Positions 1 through 8,678 of a stretch of 36,161 bases of DNA are shown here, piece by piece (the first letter of the stretch is position 1; every line of letters starts with the position of its first letter). A program made the translations under genes and the position numbers. This DNA is from Pseudomonas fontis (lineage in GTDB: Bacteria > Pseudomonadota > Gammaproteobacteria > Pseudomonadales > Pseudomonadaceae), in NCBI RefSeq assembly GCF_028656955.1, contig NZ_JAMDGY010000060.1:1-36161 (forward strand). Reading direction: 5' to 3'. The notes beneath the pieces were generated by a model. That model saw nothing but the letters and a program-made list of their open reading frames with translations. It made no database searches and was not told the DNA's origin.

Positions 1-1
1 G

Positions 2-52
2 TGAGGCTGCGCTGGAGCCCTCAAGGGCTCCCAAAGGCGGCGCGCAGCCTCA
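2..52. repeat. REP-like palindrome overlapping the end of the acvB-like gene
   Basis: A nested inverted repeat. The outer 11-base arms at 2-12 and 42-52 are perfectly complementary (TGAGGCTGCGC with GCGCAGCCTCA). Inside them GGAGCCC (14-20) pairs with GGGCTCC (25-31) around a TCAA loop. The right outer arm contains the stop codon of the minus-strand gene (50-52), so the structure may also terminate or stabilise that transcript. A closely similar sequence in the same orientation lies at 36116-36161, which points to a dispersed repeat family rather than a simple terminator. The left edge is cut by the window. Confidence 0.7.
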
Positions 53-1345
53 GTTCTGCTCGGCGACGCTGGTCTTGCCCTGGCGGTCTTCGATTTCGGT
101 GATCAAGCGCTTGGCCAGTGCCGGGTAGTTCTCGTCGAAGTGATGCCCGCCCGGCAGCTTCAGGCGTTCGCCCACGGCGGTATGGTCGGTACAGCCGCTC
201 TCGTCGGTCTCTTCCTCACCATAAATGCACACCACCTTGGCGGCTGGCATCTTGGCCATTTCCGGCCCGGTAGGCGCTTCCTTGCCCGCATTGCCGAGCC
301 AGCCGTCCACTTCGATCTCGAAGCTGCCGCTGCGGGCGAAGGCCAGCAGAATCACTGCATCAATGCGTTTCTGGTCTTCTTCCGGCAGGCGGTTGTAGAT
401 CGCCGGCAACACATCCGCGCCGAACGAATAACCGGTCAGCACGAAACGCTTGGTGCCCCACTTCTGGCGGTAGTGCTGCATCAGCTCGGAGAGGTCGACT
501 GCGCTCTGCTCCGGCGTCTTGTGCTGCCAGTAGTAGCGCAGGGTGTCGATGCCCACCACCGGATAGCCCAGCTTGGCCATTTCGCCCGCCACATCGCGGT
601 CCAGGTCACGCCAGCCGCCATCACCGGAGAGGAACAGCGTCACGGTGTCCGTGGTTTGCCCGGCAGGCACCTCTACCACCGGAATGCTCATGGCATTGCC
701 GTCTTCACCGATCAGGGCCTGGGTCAGCTGTGCCTTGAGTACCTGCGGCAGGTGAATGTCGTAGTCACTGATGCTGGTCTCGGCATTCGCCTGGTCGCGT
801 ACGAAGGCGGCGCTGGCGTCGTCCGGGTTGTCGTTCCAGGCCACGTTCCAGTGACCATGGGCCGCCGCTTTGGGCAGTGCAGCGGTGCAGCCCGGCTGCT
901 CCAGGTTGAAGTCAACCGAGATGGCCAGGGCCTTGTCGTCGGTTTGCCCGGCCAGCCAGCTCCAGGCGAGGTTGGCGCCCGGGCCGATACCGGCCACCAG
1001 GGTCGGTGCGCCTTGCAACTGTTGCAGGGTCTGCTGCAGCGCTTGCTGTTGCAGGTTGCAGTCGGCAGGTGGCAGTACCACTTGCACCAGTTGCGCTTCA
1101 CCGCTCTGGCTCAGGTCGAGCAGTTGCTTGTCGGTCAGTTGCTGGTCTTGCGGCACGGCAATCGCCACGCGCGCCTTGGCCTTTTCGCCCGGGGTTACCC
1201 GCACCAGGCTGCTGCCGTCGGCCAGGGTAATGCGTTCCAGGTGCGCTTGCGGCGCGGGCCGGGTCCACAGCCAGAAGGCCGCAGCTGCGGCCAGCAGGGC
1301 CGCCAGCACGGCGGCCAGTACATACAACCCATAGCGTCGAATCAT
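50..1345 (-). CDS. AcvB/VirJ-family periplasmic hydrolase (probable alanyl-phosphatidylglycerol hydrolase)
   Basis: Predicted 431-residue protein with an N-terminal membrane anchor or signal segment (about residues 5-27) followed by a periplasmic alpha/beta-hydrolase region. The VirJ-type motifs are visible: SGDGG at 240-244, the nucleophile elbow GYSFGAD with Ser307, and a C-terminal GGHHF at 399-403 that can supply the catalytic His. The family includes Agrobacterium AcvB/VirJ. The P. aeruginosa homologue next to mprF (PA0919) has been described as an enzyme that hydrolyses alanyl-phosphatidylglycerol, and Agrobacterium AcvB acts on lysyl-PG. The ATG shares one base with the mprF stop (TGATG at 1343-1347), with a GGTGA Shine-Dalgarno inside mprF, so translation is probably coupled. 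By inference it trims the lipid that MprF makes. The substrate (Ala or Lys) cannot be read from sequence. Confidence 0.88.
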   Translation of the reverse strand: MIRRYGLYVLAAVLAALLAAAAAFWLWTRPAPQAHLERITLADGSSLVRVTPGEKAKARVAIAVPQDQQLTDKQLLDLSQSGEAQLVQVVLPPADCNLQQQALQQTLQQLQGAPTLVAGIGPGANLAWSWLAGQTDDKALAISVDFNLEQPGCTAALPKAAAHGHWNVAWNDNPDDASAAFVRDQANAETSISDYDIHLPQVLKAQLTQALIGEDGNAMSIPVVEVPAGQTTDTVTLFLSGDGGWRDLDRDVAGEMAKLGYPVVGIDTLRYYWQHKTPEQSAVDLSELMQHYRQKWGTKRFVLTGYSFGADVLPAIYNRLPEEDQKRIDAVILLAFARSGSFEIEVDGWLGNAGKEAPTGPEMAKMPAAKVVCIYGEEETDESGCTDHTAVGERLKLPGGHHFDENYPALAKRLITEIEDRQGKTSVAEQN

Positions 1346-3987
1346 CAGCGTTTCACCAATCCAGTCAGGCCGCCTGCAATCAGGGCGGCAGTGTCGGCCA
1401 GTGCCACCAGCGGATCAAGTCCTGCGGGCACAGCCATGTAACGGGGTTCCCAGTCAGGCTGGAACTTGTCTTTGAAGCGGCGCAGGCCCTGGAAGTTGTA
1501 GAGCTGCTCACCACGCTGGAACACCATCGAACCCAGGCGCTGGGTCAGCGGTGCACCGCGACGCGGTTGCAGGCCCGACAAGGGCACCATGCCGAGGCTG
1601 AAACGGGCGTAGCCCTGGTTCTTATAATGTTGGATCAAGCCGACCATCATGAATTCCATGGTCAGCTTTGGCGCATCCGGGTGCGCACGCATCAGGTCCA
1701 GGCTGGCCAGTTCACGGCTGTGGGTCTCGAGCAGGTTGGCAAAGGCCACCGGCTGGCCCTGGAAACGGATCAGGGCAATGCGAAAGTGTTGTAGATAGTC
1801 TGCGCTGAATCGGCCCAGAGAGAAGCCTTTTTCGCGCACGTTCTTGCCGGTCAACCAGGCGTCGGAGATCACCTTCAGCTCATCCAGCGGGGCATGCCCC
1901 GGCTCGTGGATCTCCAGGCTCAGGCCGTCGCGACCACCACGGTTCCAGGTGTAGCGCAGGTCTTTCATCTCCTTGCCCTTGGCTTCGAGGTCGAAGCGAA
2001 GCAGATCGACGCGGGCCTCTTCGCCCAGCTTGATCGCCGTCAGGCCGATGTCCATGTAGAACGGCAGGTTCTCTGCGCGTACCTGGTAGAACACCGGGCG
2101 GGCGTGATGGATGTCGCACAGGTCACGGAACTGCCAGATCATCTCGGCACGACGCTGCGCCGGGCCAATCGGGTCATACAGGGCTACCAGGCTGCGGCCA
2201 CGGCGCGCGTACATGAGGAACGCGTCTTCGTCCGGGTGGAACAGCAGCGCCTTGTCACCGGTCAGGGCCAGGCCGCCGTCAGGCTGGTCGGAGGTTAACA
2301 GGATGCGGTTGGCCCGTTGCAGTTCGTCAGGCGTTGGCAGATGGATGGTCGGCCGTGCCGTGCGCAGCAGCCAGGTCAGGGCGACGATCACCAGCAATAC
2401 TGCACTGCCCAGGGCCGAGCGCAGGCCGCGCGGGGCGTCGGCGTCGAGGGTGAACTGCCACCACAGCTTGTGGCTGTAGGGAACGTCCTGGTAGGCGAAC
2501 AGCAGCAGCCACACCGATGCGCCGACCACGCAGGCACTGGCCACCAGATACACCGGTGAGAACGGCAGTTCCAGCAAGCGGCTGGGGCGATAGAAGGAGC
2601 GACGGAATACTGCCAGCAGGCACGCGGTCAGGGTCAGCAGGCTGGCCTCTTCCCAGTCGAAGCCCTTGAGTAGAGAGAGCAGGGCGCCCACCAACAGAAA
2701 CACAGTGGTGAGCATCCATGCGGCCGACAGGCGACGGCGCAGGCCCTGGGCCAGCAGCAGGCAGAGTACGCCGATCAGGCTGGCGCCGAAGTGCGAGGCG
2801 TCGATCAGGCGGTGCGGGATCAGGAAGCCCAGGTGTTGCAGGCGTTCATCGATCTCCGGGGTGGCGCCGGAAAACAGCAACACCACGCCAGAGAGAAACA
2901 CCAGCACGGCCAGTACCGGCGCAGCCAGCCCCGAAGCCACCTTGATGGCCTGCTGGGCAAACAGGAAGCGCCGCGCTTCGCTGGCCAGCAGCACCACACA
3001 GGCCACTAGCAACGGCAGTACTACATAGATCAGGCGATACAGCAGCAAGGCGGCAGCCAGGGGTGCAGCCCCCAGCTGATTGGCGAATGCAGCGAGCAGG
3101 ATGGCTTCGAATACACCGACACCGCCAGGCACGTGGCTCAGGACACCGGCGGCGAGTGCCAGCAGGTAGACCAGCAGGAAGGCGCCAAACGGTGGGGCTT
3201 CAGGCAGCAGCAGATAAAGAACCGTAGCGGCAGCGGAAACGTCGAGCGCAGTAATCACCAGTTGCAGCAGTGTCAGGCGCGCGCCCGGCAGGCGCAGGGT
3301 GCGCCGGCCGATCTGGGTCAGCAGGTTGTCGGTGATCGGCTGCTCAGGCAAGCGGCGACGGTACAGGCCGTAGACCAATGCCAGGCACAGTCCGAGTACG
3401 GCAATGGAAATACCCGCAAGCAGACCGCTGGGCATGCGCAGTGCTGCCGAGGCTGCAGGCAAGTTGCTCAAGGTGGCCAGTGCGGCCAGCGGCGGCAGTG
3501 CGCAGCCCAGGGACAGGCTGGCAAACAGGGTCATGCGCGCGACTTCGCCGGCGCCAATGCCGTGTCGTGCATAGAGGCGGTAACGTACCGAACCACCGGA
3601 CAGCAGCGACAGGCCAATGGCATTGCCGATGGCAAAGGCGCAGAAGCCGCCCATTACCAGTGTCGGCGCAGGCAGCTTCACCCCCGCATAGCGACTGGCG
3701 GACCACTCGTAACCGAGTAGCACGACGAAGCCGGCGATGGTCGCCAGGAAGGCTCCGGCCAATGCAGGCTTGGGCACGCTCAGCATCGACTCGTGCAGGG
3801 CGTAGATGTCCAGTTCGCTGAGCAGGTGGCGACAGGCGATCAGTGCCACGCAGAACAACAGCAGCGTGACGGCCAGGCCAATGGGTTGCTTGTATTTGCT
3901 TAACAGTTCAAGCCAGCGCAGGCGGTGCGCAGCAATGGGCTGCGCCGCCGTGACAGGGGCTTCGGCTTCAGGAATCTGTGGGCGCAT
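1345..3987 (-). CDS. mprF: Phosphatidylglycerol aminoacyltransferase / flippase MprF
   Basis: An 880-residue membrane protein. The N-terminal half (about residues 30-540) is a series of hydrophobic segments corresponding to the flippase/UPF0104 part. The C-terminal part (about 555-870) is the soluble DUF2156 GNAT-like domain that transfers an amino acid from aminoacyl-tRNA to phosphatidylglycerol. It lowers negative surface charge and raises resistance to cationic peptides and acid. The P. aeruginosa counterpart makes alanyl-PG. I chose ATG at 3987 because GAGGTGA sits 3-6 bases upstream; a TTG one codon earlier (3990) is possible. It overlaps the downstream AcvB-like gene by one base, forming a synthesis/hydrolysis operon. 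No clear promoter is visible in the 200 bases upstream. Length is close to the family norm. Confidence 0.95.
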   Translation of the reverse strand: MRPQIPEAEAPVTAAQPIAAHRLRWLELLSKYKQPIGLAVTLLLFCVALIACRHLLSELDIYALHESMLSVPKPALAGAFLATIAGFVVLLGYEWSASRYAGVKLPAPTLVMGGFCAFAIGNAIGLSLLSGGSVRYRLYARHGIGAGEVARMTLFASLSLGCALPPLAALATLSNLPAASAALRMPSGLLAGISIAVLGLCLALVYGLYRRRLPEQPITDNLLTQIGRRTLRLPGARLTLLQLVITALDVSAAATVLYLLLPEAPPFGAFLLVYLLALAAGVLSHVPGGVGVFEAILLAAFANQLGAAPLAAALLLYRLIYVVLPLLVACVVLLASEARRFLFAQQAIKVASGLAAPVLAVLVFLSGVVLLFSGATPEIDERLQHLGFLIPHRLIDASHFGASLIGVLCLLLAQGLRRRLSAAWMLTTVFLLVGALLSLLKGFDWEEASLLTLTACLLAVFRRSFYRPSRLLELPFSPVYLVASACVVGASVWLLLFAYQDVPYSHKLWWQFTLDADAPRGLRSALGSAVLLVIVALTWLLRTARPTIHLPTPDELQRANRILLTSDQPDGGLALTGDKALLFHPDEDAFLMYARRGRSLVALYDPIGPAQRRAEMIWQFRDLCDIHHARPVFYQVRAENLPFYMDIGLTAIKLGEEARVDLLRFDLEAKGKEMKDLRYTWNRGGRDGLSLEIHEPGHAPLDELKVISDAWLTGKNVREKGFSLGRFSADYLQHFRIALIRFQGQPVAFANLLETHSRELASLDLMRAHPDAPKLTMEFMMVGLIQHYKNQGYARFSLGMVPLSGLQPRRGAPLTQRLGSMVFQRGEQLYNFQGLRRFKDKFQPDWEPRYMAVPAGLDPLVALADTAALIAGGLTGLVKR

Positions 3988-4161
3988 CAATCACCTCGTG
4001 GATTGTGCGCGACTGGATGAAAGTATCCGGCCAAGTTACCAATCCCTATGGAAAAAATAGTGCCTGAATATTACGCGCGATCAGGCGAATCCGTGCCATC
4101 AGGATAGTTAAAGTTGTTTCACATTGCCGAGCGGCGAGGGGGAGGGCTTTGTTCCAGACGC

Positions 4162-4193
4162 AAAAAAGGCCACTTTTTTCAAAGTGGCCTTTT
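4162..4193 (-). terminator. Rho-independent terminator of the downstream tRNA-fMet copy
   Basis: The stem AAAAGGCCACTTT (4164-4176) pairs with AAAGTGGCCTTTT (4181-4193) around a TTTC loop. Read on the minus strand it lies 8 bases beyond the CCA end of the tRNA at 4202 and ends in a T-run, as an intrinsic terminator should. The A/T tracts on both sides could make it bidirectional. Confidence 0.85.
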
Positions 4194-4201
4194 CTGTTGT
4201 T

Positions 4202-4278
<77 letters not shown>

Positions 4279-4290
4279 TCTGTGTGGCGG

Positions 4291-4318
4291 ATTCTACAGC
4301 GTTGAGCGATGCTGTCAA
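4291..4318 (-). promoter_or_regulatory. Sigma-70 promoter of tRNA-fMet copy 1
   Basis: On the minus strand a perfect -35 TTGACA (4313-4318) is followed after 16 bases by TAGAAT (4291-4296), a 5/6 match to TATAAT. Transcription would start about 6-8 bases before the mature tRNA 5' end at 4278. The same arrangement lies exactly 195 bases upstream for copy 2. Confidence 0.85.
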
Positions 4319-4372
4319 TCCTTAATTATTGATTTTCAAGAAATTCCTACTGACGGACTTTCCGTCAGATGC

Positions 4373-4390
4373 AAAAAAGGCCACTTTTTT
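4373..4390 (-). terminator. Degenerate terminator of tRNA-fMet copy 2
   Basis: This matches the copy 1 terminator except that 16 bases, corresponding to 4180-4195 of copy 1, are absent, which removes one arm of the GGCCAC stem. The remaining AAAAAAGTGGCCTTTTTT (minus strand) can still fold as a weak A/T-rich 7-pair stem (AAAAAAG with CTTTTTT, loop TGGC). Termination here is probably weaker than in copy 1. An extra 8-pair inverted repeat (CTGACGGA / TCCGTCAG) lies just beyond it at 4349-4367. Confidence 0.5.
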
Positions 4391-4396
4391 GTTGTT

Positions 4397-4473
<77 letters not shown>

Positions 4474-4485
4474 TCTGTGAGGTGG

Positions 4486-4513
4486 ATTCTATAGAAATCT
4501 CGCTGTGTGTCAA
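4486..4513 (-). promoter_or_regulatory. Sigma-70 promoter of tRNA-fMet copy 2
   Basis: On the minus strand TTGACA (4508-4513), a 16-base spacer and TAGAAT (4486-4491) are followed by the tRNA 5' end 13 bases downstream at 4473. The hexamers and spacing match copy 1 exactly, while the spacer sequence differs. Confidence 0.85.
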
Positions 4514-4652
4514 CCTATTTAATCAAGAAATCCTTTTTGTTCAAATGCTTAGCTTGCCTGGAGTGGCGCGGGACCCGCTGCGGCGTGGCTTGCAGGGCCA
4601 ATATGCCCTGTGCGGGGTGGGATGCGGTGATGAACGCCGAGTGAGATACTAT

Positions 4653-4668
4653 CTGTATGAATTTACAG
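4653..4668 (+). promoter_or_regulatory. LexA box of dinB
   Basis: CTGT (4653-4656), eight A/T-rich bases, ACAG (4665-4668): a perfect match to the CTGT-N8-ACAG core of gamma-proteobacterial LexA (SOS) boxes. It lies immediately upstream of dinB and covers an in-frame ATG at 4657, which argues that translation begins downstream. Confidence 0.85.
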
Positions 4669-4683
4669 TGCATGCCGTCAGCC

Positions 4684-5745
4684 ATGTCCCAACGCAAGAT
4701 CATCCACATCGACTGTGATTGTTTCTACGCCGCCATCGAGATGCGCGACGACCCGCGCCTGGCGGGTCGCCCACTGGCGGTGGGCGGTTCTGCCGAACGT
4801 CGCGGGGTGATTGCTACCTGTAACTATGAAGCACGGGCATTTGGTGTGCGTTCAGCCATGTCCTCTCGACACGCGTTGAAACTGTGCCCAGACCTGCTGA
4901 TCGTCAAGCCGCGCATGGATGCCTATAAAGAAGCCTCGCGGGAGATCCACAACATCTTTCGCGAATACACCGAGTTGATCGAGCCGCTGTCGCTGGATGA
5001 GGCCTACCTGGATGTCTCCGATAGCCCGCGTTGTTCCGGCAGTGCAACGCGGATAGCCGAGGAGATTCGTCGGCGTGTCTCGCAGAAGCTGCACATCACT
5101 GTCTCGGCTGGTGTCGCACCCAACAAGTTCCTTGCCAAGATCGCCAGTGATTGGCGCAAGCCCAACGGTTTGTTCGTCATCACCCCGCCTGAAGTCGAGG
5201 ATTTTGTTGCTGTGTTGCCAGTCAGCAAGCTGCACGGTGTCGGCAAGGTCACGGCAGACAAGCTGCACCGGCTGGGTATCGTCAATTGCCTGGACCTGCG
5301 CGAGTGGGACCGGCTGGCGCTGGTTCGCGATTTCGGCAGTTTTGGTGAACGCTTGTGGGGGCTGGCGCGGGGTATTGATGAGCGTGCGGTGCACAATGAC
5401 AGCCGGCGTCAGTCGGTGAGTGTCGAAAATACCTACGATACCGATCTGCCAGACTTGGCCAGCTGCTTGGAGAAATTGCCGGAATTGCTGGAGACGCTAG
5501 CCCAGCGCATGTCGCGTATAGATAGTAGCTACCGGCCCGGTAAGCCGTTTGTGAAGGTCAAGTTCCATGATTTCAGCCAGACCACCCTGGAGCAGGCGGG
5601 GGCGGGGCGTGACCTGGGCAGCTATCAGCTGTTGCTGAGCCAGGCATTCGCGCGTGGCGGCAAGCCGGTCAGGTTGCTGGGGATTGGCGTGCGCTTGCAG
5701 GATCTGCGAGGTGCCCATGAACAACTGGAGCTGTTTGGGCAGTAA
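4684..5745 (+). CDS. dinB: DNA polymerase IV (Y-family, DinB)
   Basis: Error-prone translesion polymerase, 353 residues, close to E. coli DinB (351). Catalytic carboxylates are visible: Asp10 in the IDCDCF motif and Asp105-Glu106 in the SLDEAYLD motif. Phe14 is the steric-gate residue. The C-terminal QLELFGQ matches the beta-clamp binding peptide. The frame is open from an ATG at 4657, but that codon lies inside the LexA box. MSQRKIIHIDC at 4684 is the family start, although its Shine-Dalgarno is poor. Expression should be damage-induced through LexA. The gene is monocistronic, ending at a large palindrome. Confidence 0.95.
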   Translation: MSQRKIIHIDCDCFYAAIEMRDDPRLAGRPLAVGGSAERRGVIATCNYEARAFGVRSAMSSRHALKLCPDLLIVKPRMDAYKEASREIHNIFREYTELIEPLSLDEAYLDVSDSPRCSGSATRIAEEIRRRVSQKLHITVSAGVAPNKFLAKIASDWRKPNGLFVITPPEVEDFVAVLPVSKLHGVGKVTADKLHRLGIVNCLDLREWDRLALVRDFGSFGERLWGLARGIDERAVHNDSRRQSVSVENTYDTDLPDLASCLEKLPELLETLAQRMSRIDSSYRPGKPFVKVKFHDFSQTTLEQAGAGRDLGSYQLLLSQAFARGGKPVRLLGIGVRLQDLRGAHEQLELFGQ

Positions 5746-5758
5746 AACGAGGTAAGTT

Positions 5759-5818
5759 CATCGCGGGACCAGCCCGCTCCCACAGGTGTTTCTGTGGGAG
5801 CGGGCTGGTCCCGCGATG
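5759..5818. repeat. Large perfect palindrome (REPIN-type), convergent gene boundary
   Basis: Two 27-base arms (5759-5785 and 5792-5818) are perfectly complementary around a 6-base loop. Each arm carries the CGCGGGACCAGCCCGCTCCCAC-type core typical of Pseudomonas REP elements. It sits between the convergent dinB and lipoprotein stop codons, where it can also act as a bidirectional terminator or RNA stabiliser. It is a different family from the palindrome at 33110-33182, though both share GCTCCCAC at the inner end of the arm. Confidence 0.85.
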
Positions 5819-5821
5819 CTT

Positions 5822-6775
5822 TTACTGTGCGCCAGGGTCAGCGACCAGGCGGCCGGCATCCTTGGTCAGCGACTTGAGAAACTCCTGTTGCAGCTCCGGA
5901 TCATTGCGGGTCAGCTCGATCAGGCTCTGCTCCAGTTCGCTGGCTTCTTCTTCAAGGCCCAGTTCGGACAGGCGTTTGACGCGGTGTACCCATTGGCTCA
6001 CCTCGTCGTCTTCCAGGTCCTCGTAAATCAGCTCGTGTGCTTCAACCAGCTTGCCGCGCAGGGTAGGGCTGATCAGCAGGCTGTCGTCCGCGCGAACATT
6101 GTTGTCCTCGTCGGTCACTGCCAGGTGCAGGGTTCCGACATGGGTCAGGTTCTGTTCGCTGAACGGGCTGTCTAGCAGGTTCAGGCGCAGCACGCCATTG
6201 CGGTCAGTGGTCAGCTCGTGGGTGGTCTTGCCAGCCTTGACCTCCACGAGTCGCTCGCTCCACGGCACGCTGGTGTATTCCTGGCGTTTTTCCTTCTGTA
6301 CTTCGTCGATGCCTGCCAGGTTCTGCTGGGAGCGGCCGTTGGACTGCACGTTCATGAACGGGTTGAGGCCGGCGAAACCATAGCTCAACCAGTCGTGGGT
6401 CACGCTGTCGGGCAGATTGCCCAGGGCAAACACGTTGACCACGTTGGCGCCGGCACCAGCCACCACGGCGACCGCACCCAGCGGGATCTCGTAGATCTCC
6501 CGCCAGGCTTGGTACGGCGTGTAGCGGTCATAGTGGCGGGTCACCTCGAATTCGGTGACTTCGAAGTGCTTTTGCTCATGAATGCGCACACGGCGTTGCG
6601 GCAGCTCGAGTACCTTGGGATCTCCGATATCGATCTGCAGGCTGTGTTCGAGCAACTTGCGCTCGATACGTTCCTCATGCTCGCTGCGCTGGGACATCTG
6701 GTTGGCGCAGCCGCTGAGGAACAGGGCGCCGCACAAGGCGGCGCCCCCGAAGGTAAAGGTACTTCGCTTGAACAT
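5822..6775 (-). CDS. Conserved Pseudomonas lipoprotein (PA0957-like)
   Basis: A 317-residue protein with a type II signal peptide: charged start, hydrophobic core, and lipobox LSGC with the acylated Cys at about residue 23. Two short hydrophobic glycine/alanine stretches around residues 100-120 (GAVAVVAGAG) may contact membrane. The C-terminal 70 residues are acidic and helical. I recognise no catalytic motif. It starts 20 bases after proS, so the two are probably one operon, an arrangement also present in P. aeruginosa (PA0956-PA0957). Likely an envelope protein of unknown function. Asn follows the +1 Cys-Ala; no Asp at +2, so outer-membrane sorting is expected. Confidence 0.85.
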   Translation of the reverse strand: MFKRSTFTFGGAALCGALFLSGCANQMSQRSEHEERIERKLLEHSLQIDIGDPKVLELPQRRVRIHEQKHFEVTEFEVTRHYDRYTPYQAWREIYEIPLGAVAVVAGAGANVVNVFALGNLPDSVTHDWLSYGFAGLNPFMNVQSNGRSQQNLAGIDEVQKEKRQEYTSVPWSERLVEVKAGKTTHELTTDRNGVLRLNLLDSPFSEQNLTHVGTLHLAVTDEDNNVRADDSLLISPTLRGKLVEAHELIYEDLEDDEVSQWVHRVKRLSELGLEEEASELEQSLIELTRNDPELQQEFLKSLTKDAGRLVADPGAQ

Positions 6776-6795
6776 GATTACTCTTGTTTTGGCTA

Positions 6796-8511
6796 TCAGC
6801 GACGAATACGGGCTTGCAGGAACGACAGCACTTCGGCCACCGGCAAGGCCTGGGCCTCGCTTTCGGTACGGTGCTTGTATTCCAGGTTGCCATCGGCCAG
6901 ACCACGGTCGCTGACGACGATGCGGTGCGGGATGCCGATCAGCTCCATGTCGGCGAACTTGATGCCCGGGCTGGTCTTCTTGTCGCGATCGTCCAGCAGG
7001 ACTTCAAAGCCGGCGGCAGTCAGTTCGGCGTACAGCTTGTCGGTAGCCTCGCGCACTTCTGCGGTTTCATAGCGCAGCGGTACCAGGGCGATCTGGAACG
7101 GCGCCAGGGTGTCGCTCCAAATGATGCCCTTGTCATCGAAGTTCTGTTCGATGGCAGCTGCGACCACGCGGGATACACCGATACCGTAGCAACCCATGGC
7201 CAGGATGACCGGCTTGCCGTTCTCTCCCAGTACCTGGCACTTCAACGCTTCGCTGTACTTGGTGCCGAGCTGGAAGATATGGCCGACTTCGATACCGCGC
7301 TTGATCAGCAGGGTGCCTTTGCCGTCCGGGCTTGGGTCGCCAGCAACCACGTTACGCAGGTCGGCGATTTCCGGTACGGGCAGGTCGCGCTCCCAGTTCA
7401 CGCCGAAGTAGTGCTTGTCGTCGACGTTGGCGCCGATGCCGAAGTCGCTCATCAGGGCGACCGAACGGTCGATGATGCATGGCAGCGGCAGGTTCAGCGG
7501 GCCCAGGGAGCCGGCGCCGGCGCCGATGGCGTCACGCAGTTCGGCGTCGCTGGCCATGACCAGAGGGCTGGCAACCTGTGGCAGGTTGGCGGCCTTGATT
7601 TCGTTCAGCTCGTGGTCGCCACGGACTACCAGGGCAATCAGCTTGCCCTCTTCGGCGGCGTGCACGATCAGGGTCTTGACGGTCTTTTCGATCGCCAGGT
7701 TGTAGTTGTTGACCAGTTGCTCGATGGTCTTGGCGTCCGGCGTGTCGACCAGGCGCAGCGCTTCGCTTGGGGCTGGGCGCACGGTTTCGCGTGGGATCGC
7801 CTCGGCCTTCTCGATGTTGGCGGCGTAGTCGGAGCTGTCGCTGAAGATCACATCGTCTTCACCGGACTGGGCCAGCACGTGGAATTCGTGGGAGTAGCTG
7901 CCACCGATCGAGCCGGTGTCGGCTTGCACTGGGCGGAAGTCCAGGCCCAGGCGGCTGAAGATGTTGCAGTACGCCTGGTGCATGCGGTCATAGGTGACCT
8001 GCAGCGACGCCTGGTCGGCGTGGAAGGAGTAGGCGTCCTTCATGATGAATTCGCGACCACGCATCAGGCCGAAGCGCGGACGAATCTCGTCACGGAACTT
8101 GGTCTGGATCTGGTACATGTTCAGCGGCAACTGTTTATAGCTGCTCAGCTCGTTGCGGGCGAGGTCGGTGATGACTTCTTCGTGGGTCGGGCCAACGCAG
8201 AACTCGCGACCGTGACGGTCCTTCAGGCGCAGCAACTCGGGGCCGTATTGTTCCCAGCGACCGGATTCCTGCCACAGTTCAGCGGGCTGGATGGCCGGCA
8301 TCAGCACTTCCAGGGCGCCAGCAGCGTTCATTTCCTCGCGTACCACGGCTTCGACCTTGCGCATCACTCGCAGGCCCATCGGCAGCCAGGTGTACAGGCC
8401 GGAGGCAAGCTTGCGGATCATGCCGGCACGCAGCATGAGCTGGTGGCTGATGACGACCGCGTCGGACGGGGTTTCTTTTTGTGTGGCGAGCAAATATTGA
8501 CTGGTGCGCAT
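6796..8511 (-). CDS. proS: Prolyl-tRNA synthetase (bacterial type)
   Basis: Class II synthetase of 571 residues, which charges tRNA-Pro. The order is: N-terminal catalytic core starting MRTSQYLLATQKE, the long insertion (editing) domain of the bacterial type, the class II motif 3 region GCYGIGVSR, and the C-terminal anticodon-binding domain. The frame runs open a further 42 codons upstream through the oprD-side terminator, so ATG at 8511 is chosen to match the family N-terminus. The lipoprotein gene follows 20 bases downstream. A TACAAT-like -10 lies in the 50 bases upstream but I see no good -35. Confidence 0.97.
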   Translation of the reverse strand: MRTSQYLLATQKETPSDAVVISHQLMLRAGMIRKLASGLYTWLPMGLRVMRKVEAVVREEMNAAGALEVLMPAIQPAELWQESGRWEQYGPELLRLKDRHGREFCVGPTHEEVITDLARNELSSYKQLPLNMYQIQTKFRDEIRPRFGLMRGREFIMKDAYSFHADQASLQVTYDRMHQAYCNIFSRLGLDFRPVQADTGSIGGSYSHEFHVLAQSGEDDVIFSDSSDYAANIEKAEAIPRETVRPAPSEALRLVDTPDAKTIEQLVNNYNLAIEKTVKTLIVHAAEEGKLIALVVRGDHELNEIKAANLPQVASPLVMASDAELRDAIGAGAGSLGPLNLPLPCIIDRSVALMSDFGIGANVDDKHYFGVNWERDLPVPEIADLRNVVAGDPSPDGKGTLLIKRGIEVGHIFQLGTKYSEALKCQVLGENGKPVILAMGCYGIGVSRVVAAAIEQNFDDKGIIWSDTLAPFQIALVPLRYETAEVREATDKLYAELTAAGFEVLLDDRDKKTSPGIKFADMELIGIPHRIVVSDRGLADGNLEYKHRTESEAQALPVAEVLSFLQARIRR

Positions 8512-8622
8512 GGTAGGCCGTTGTCGGTTGCTTAACAGAAATGACCCCGCATTGTACGGGGGCGATTCGGCGACGTATAGGATGGCAACGGCTGAAACTG
8601 CGGTAAGTGGATCACCGGAAAG

Positions 8623-8651
8623 GAAAAAGCCCGGCAATGCCGGGCTTTTTC
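8623..8651. terminator. Bidirectional intrinsic terminator after oprD
   Basis: GAAAAAGCCCGGC (8623-8635), an AAT loop and GCCGGGCTTTTTC (8639-8651): a 13-pair stem with T-runs on both strands. It ends the minus-strand porin gene and lies upstream of proS. Confidence 0.9.
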
Positions 8652-8678
8652 ATGCTGGGATGCTGTGAGCCGAAGGGC

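Noticed and set aside
6784..8535. 583-codon open frame antisense to proS
   Set aside because: Shadow of proS; no family features and no ribosome site.
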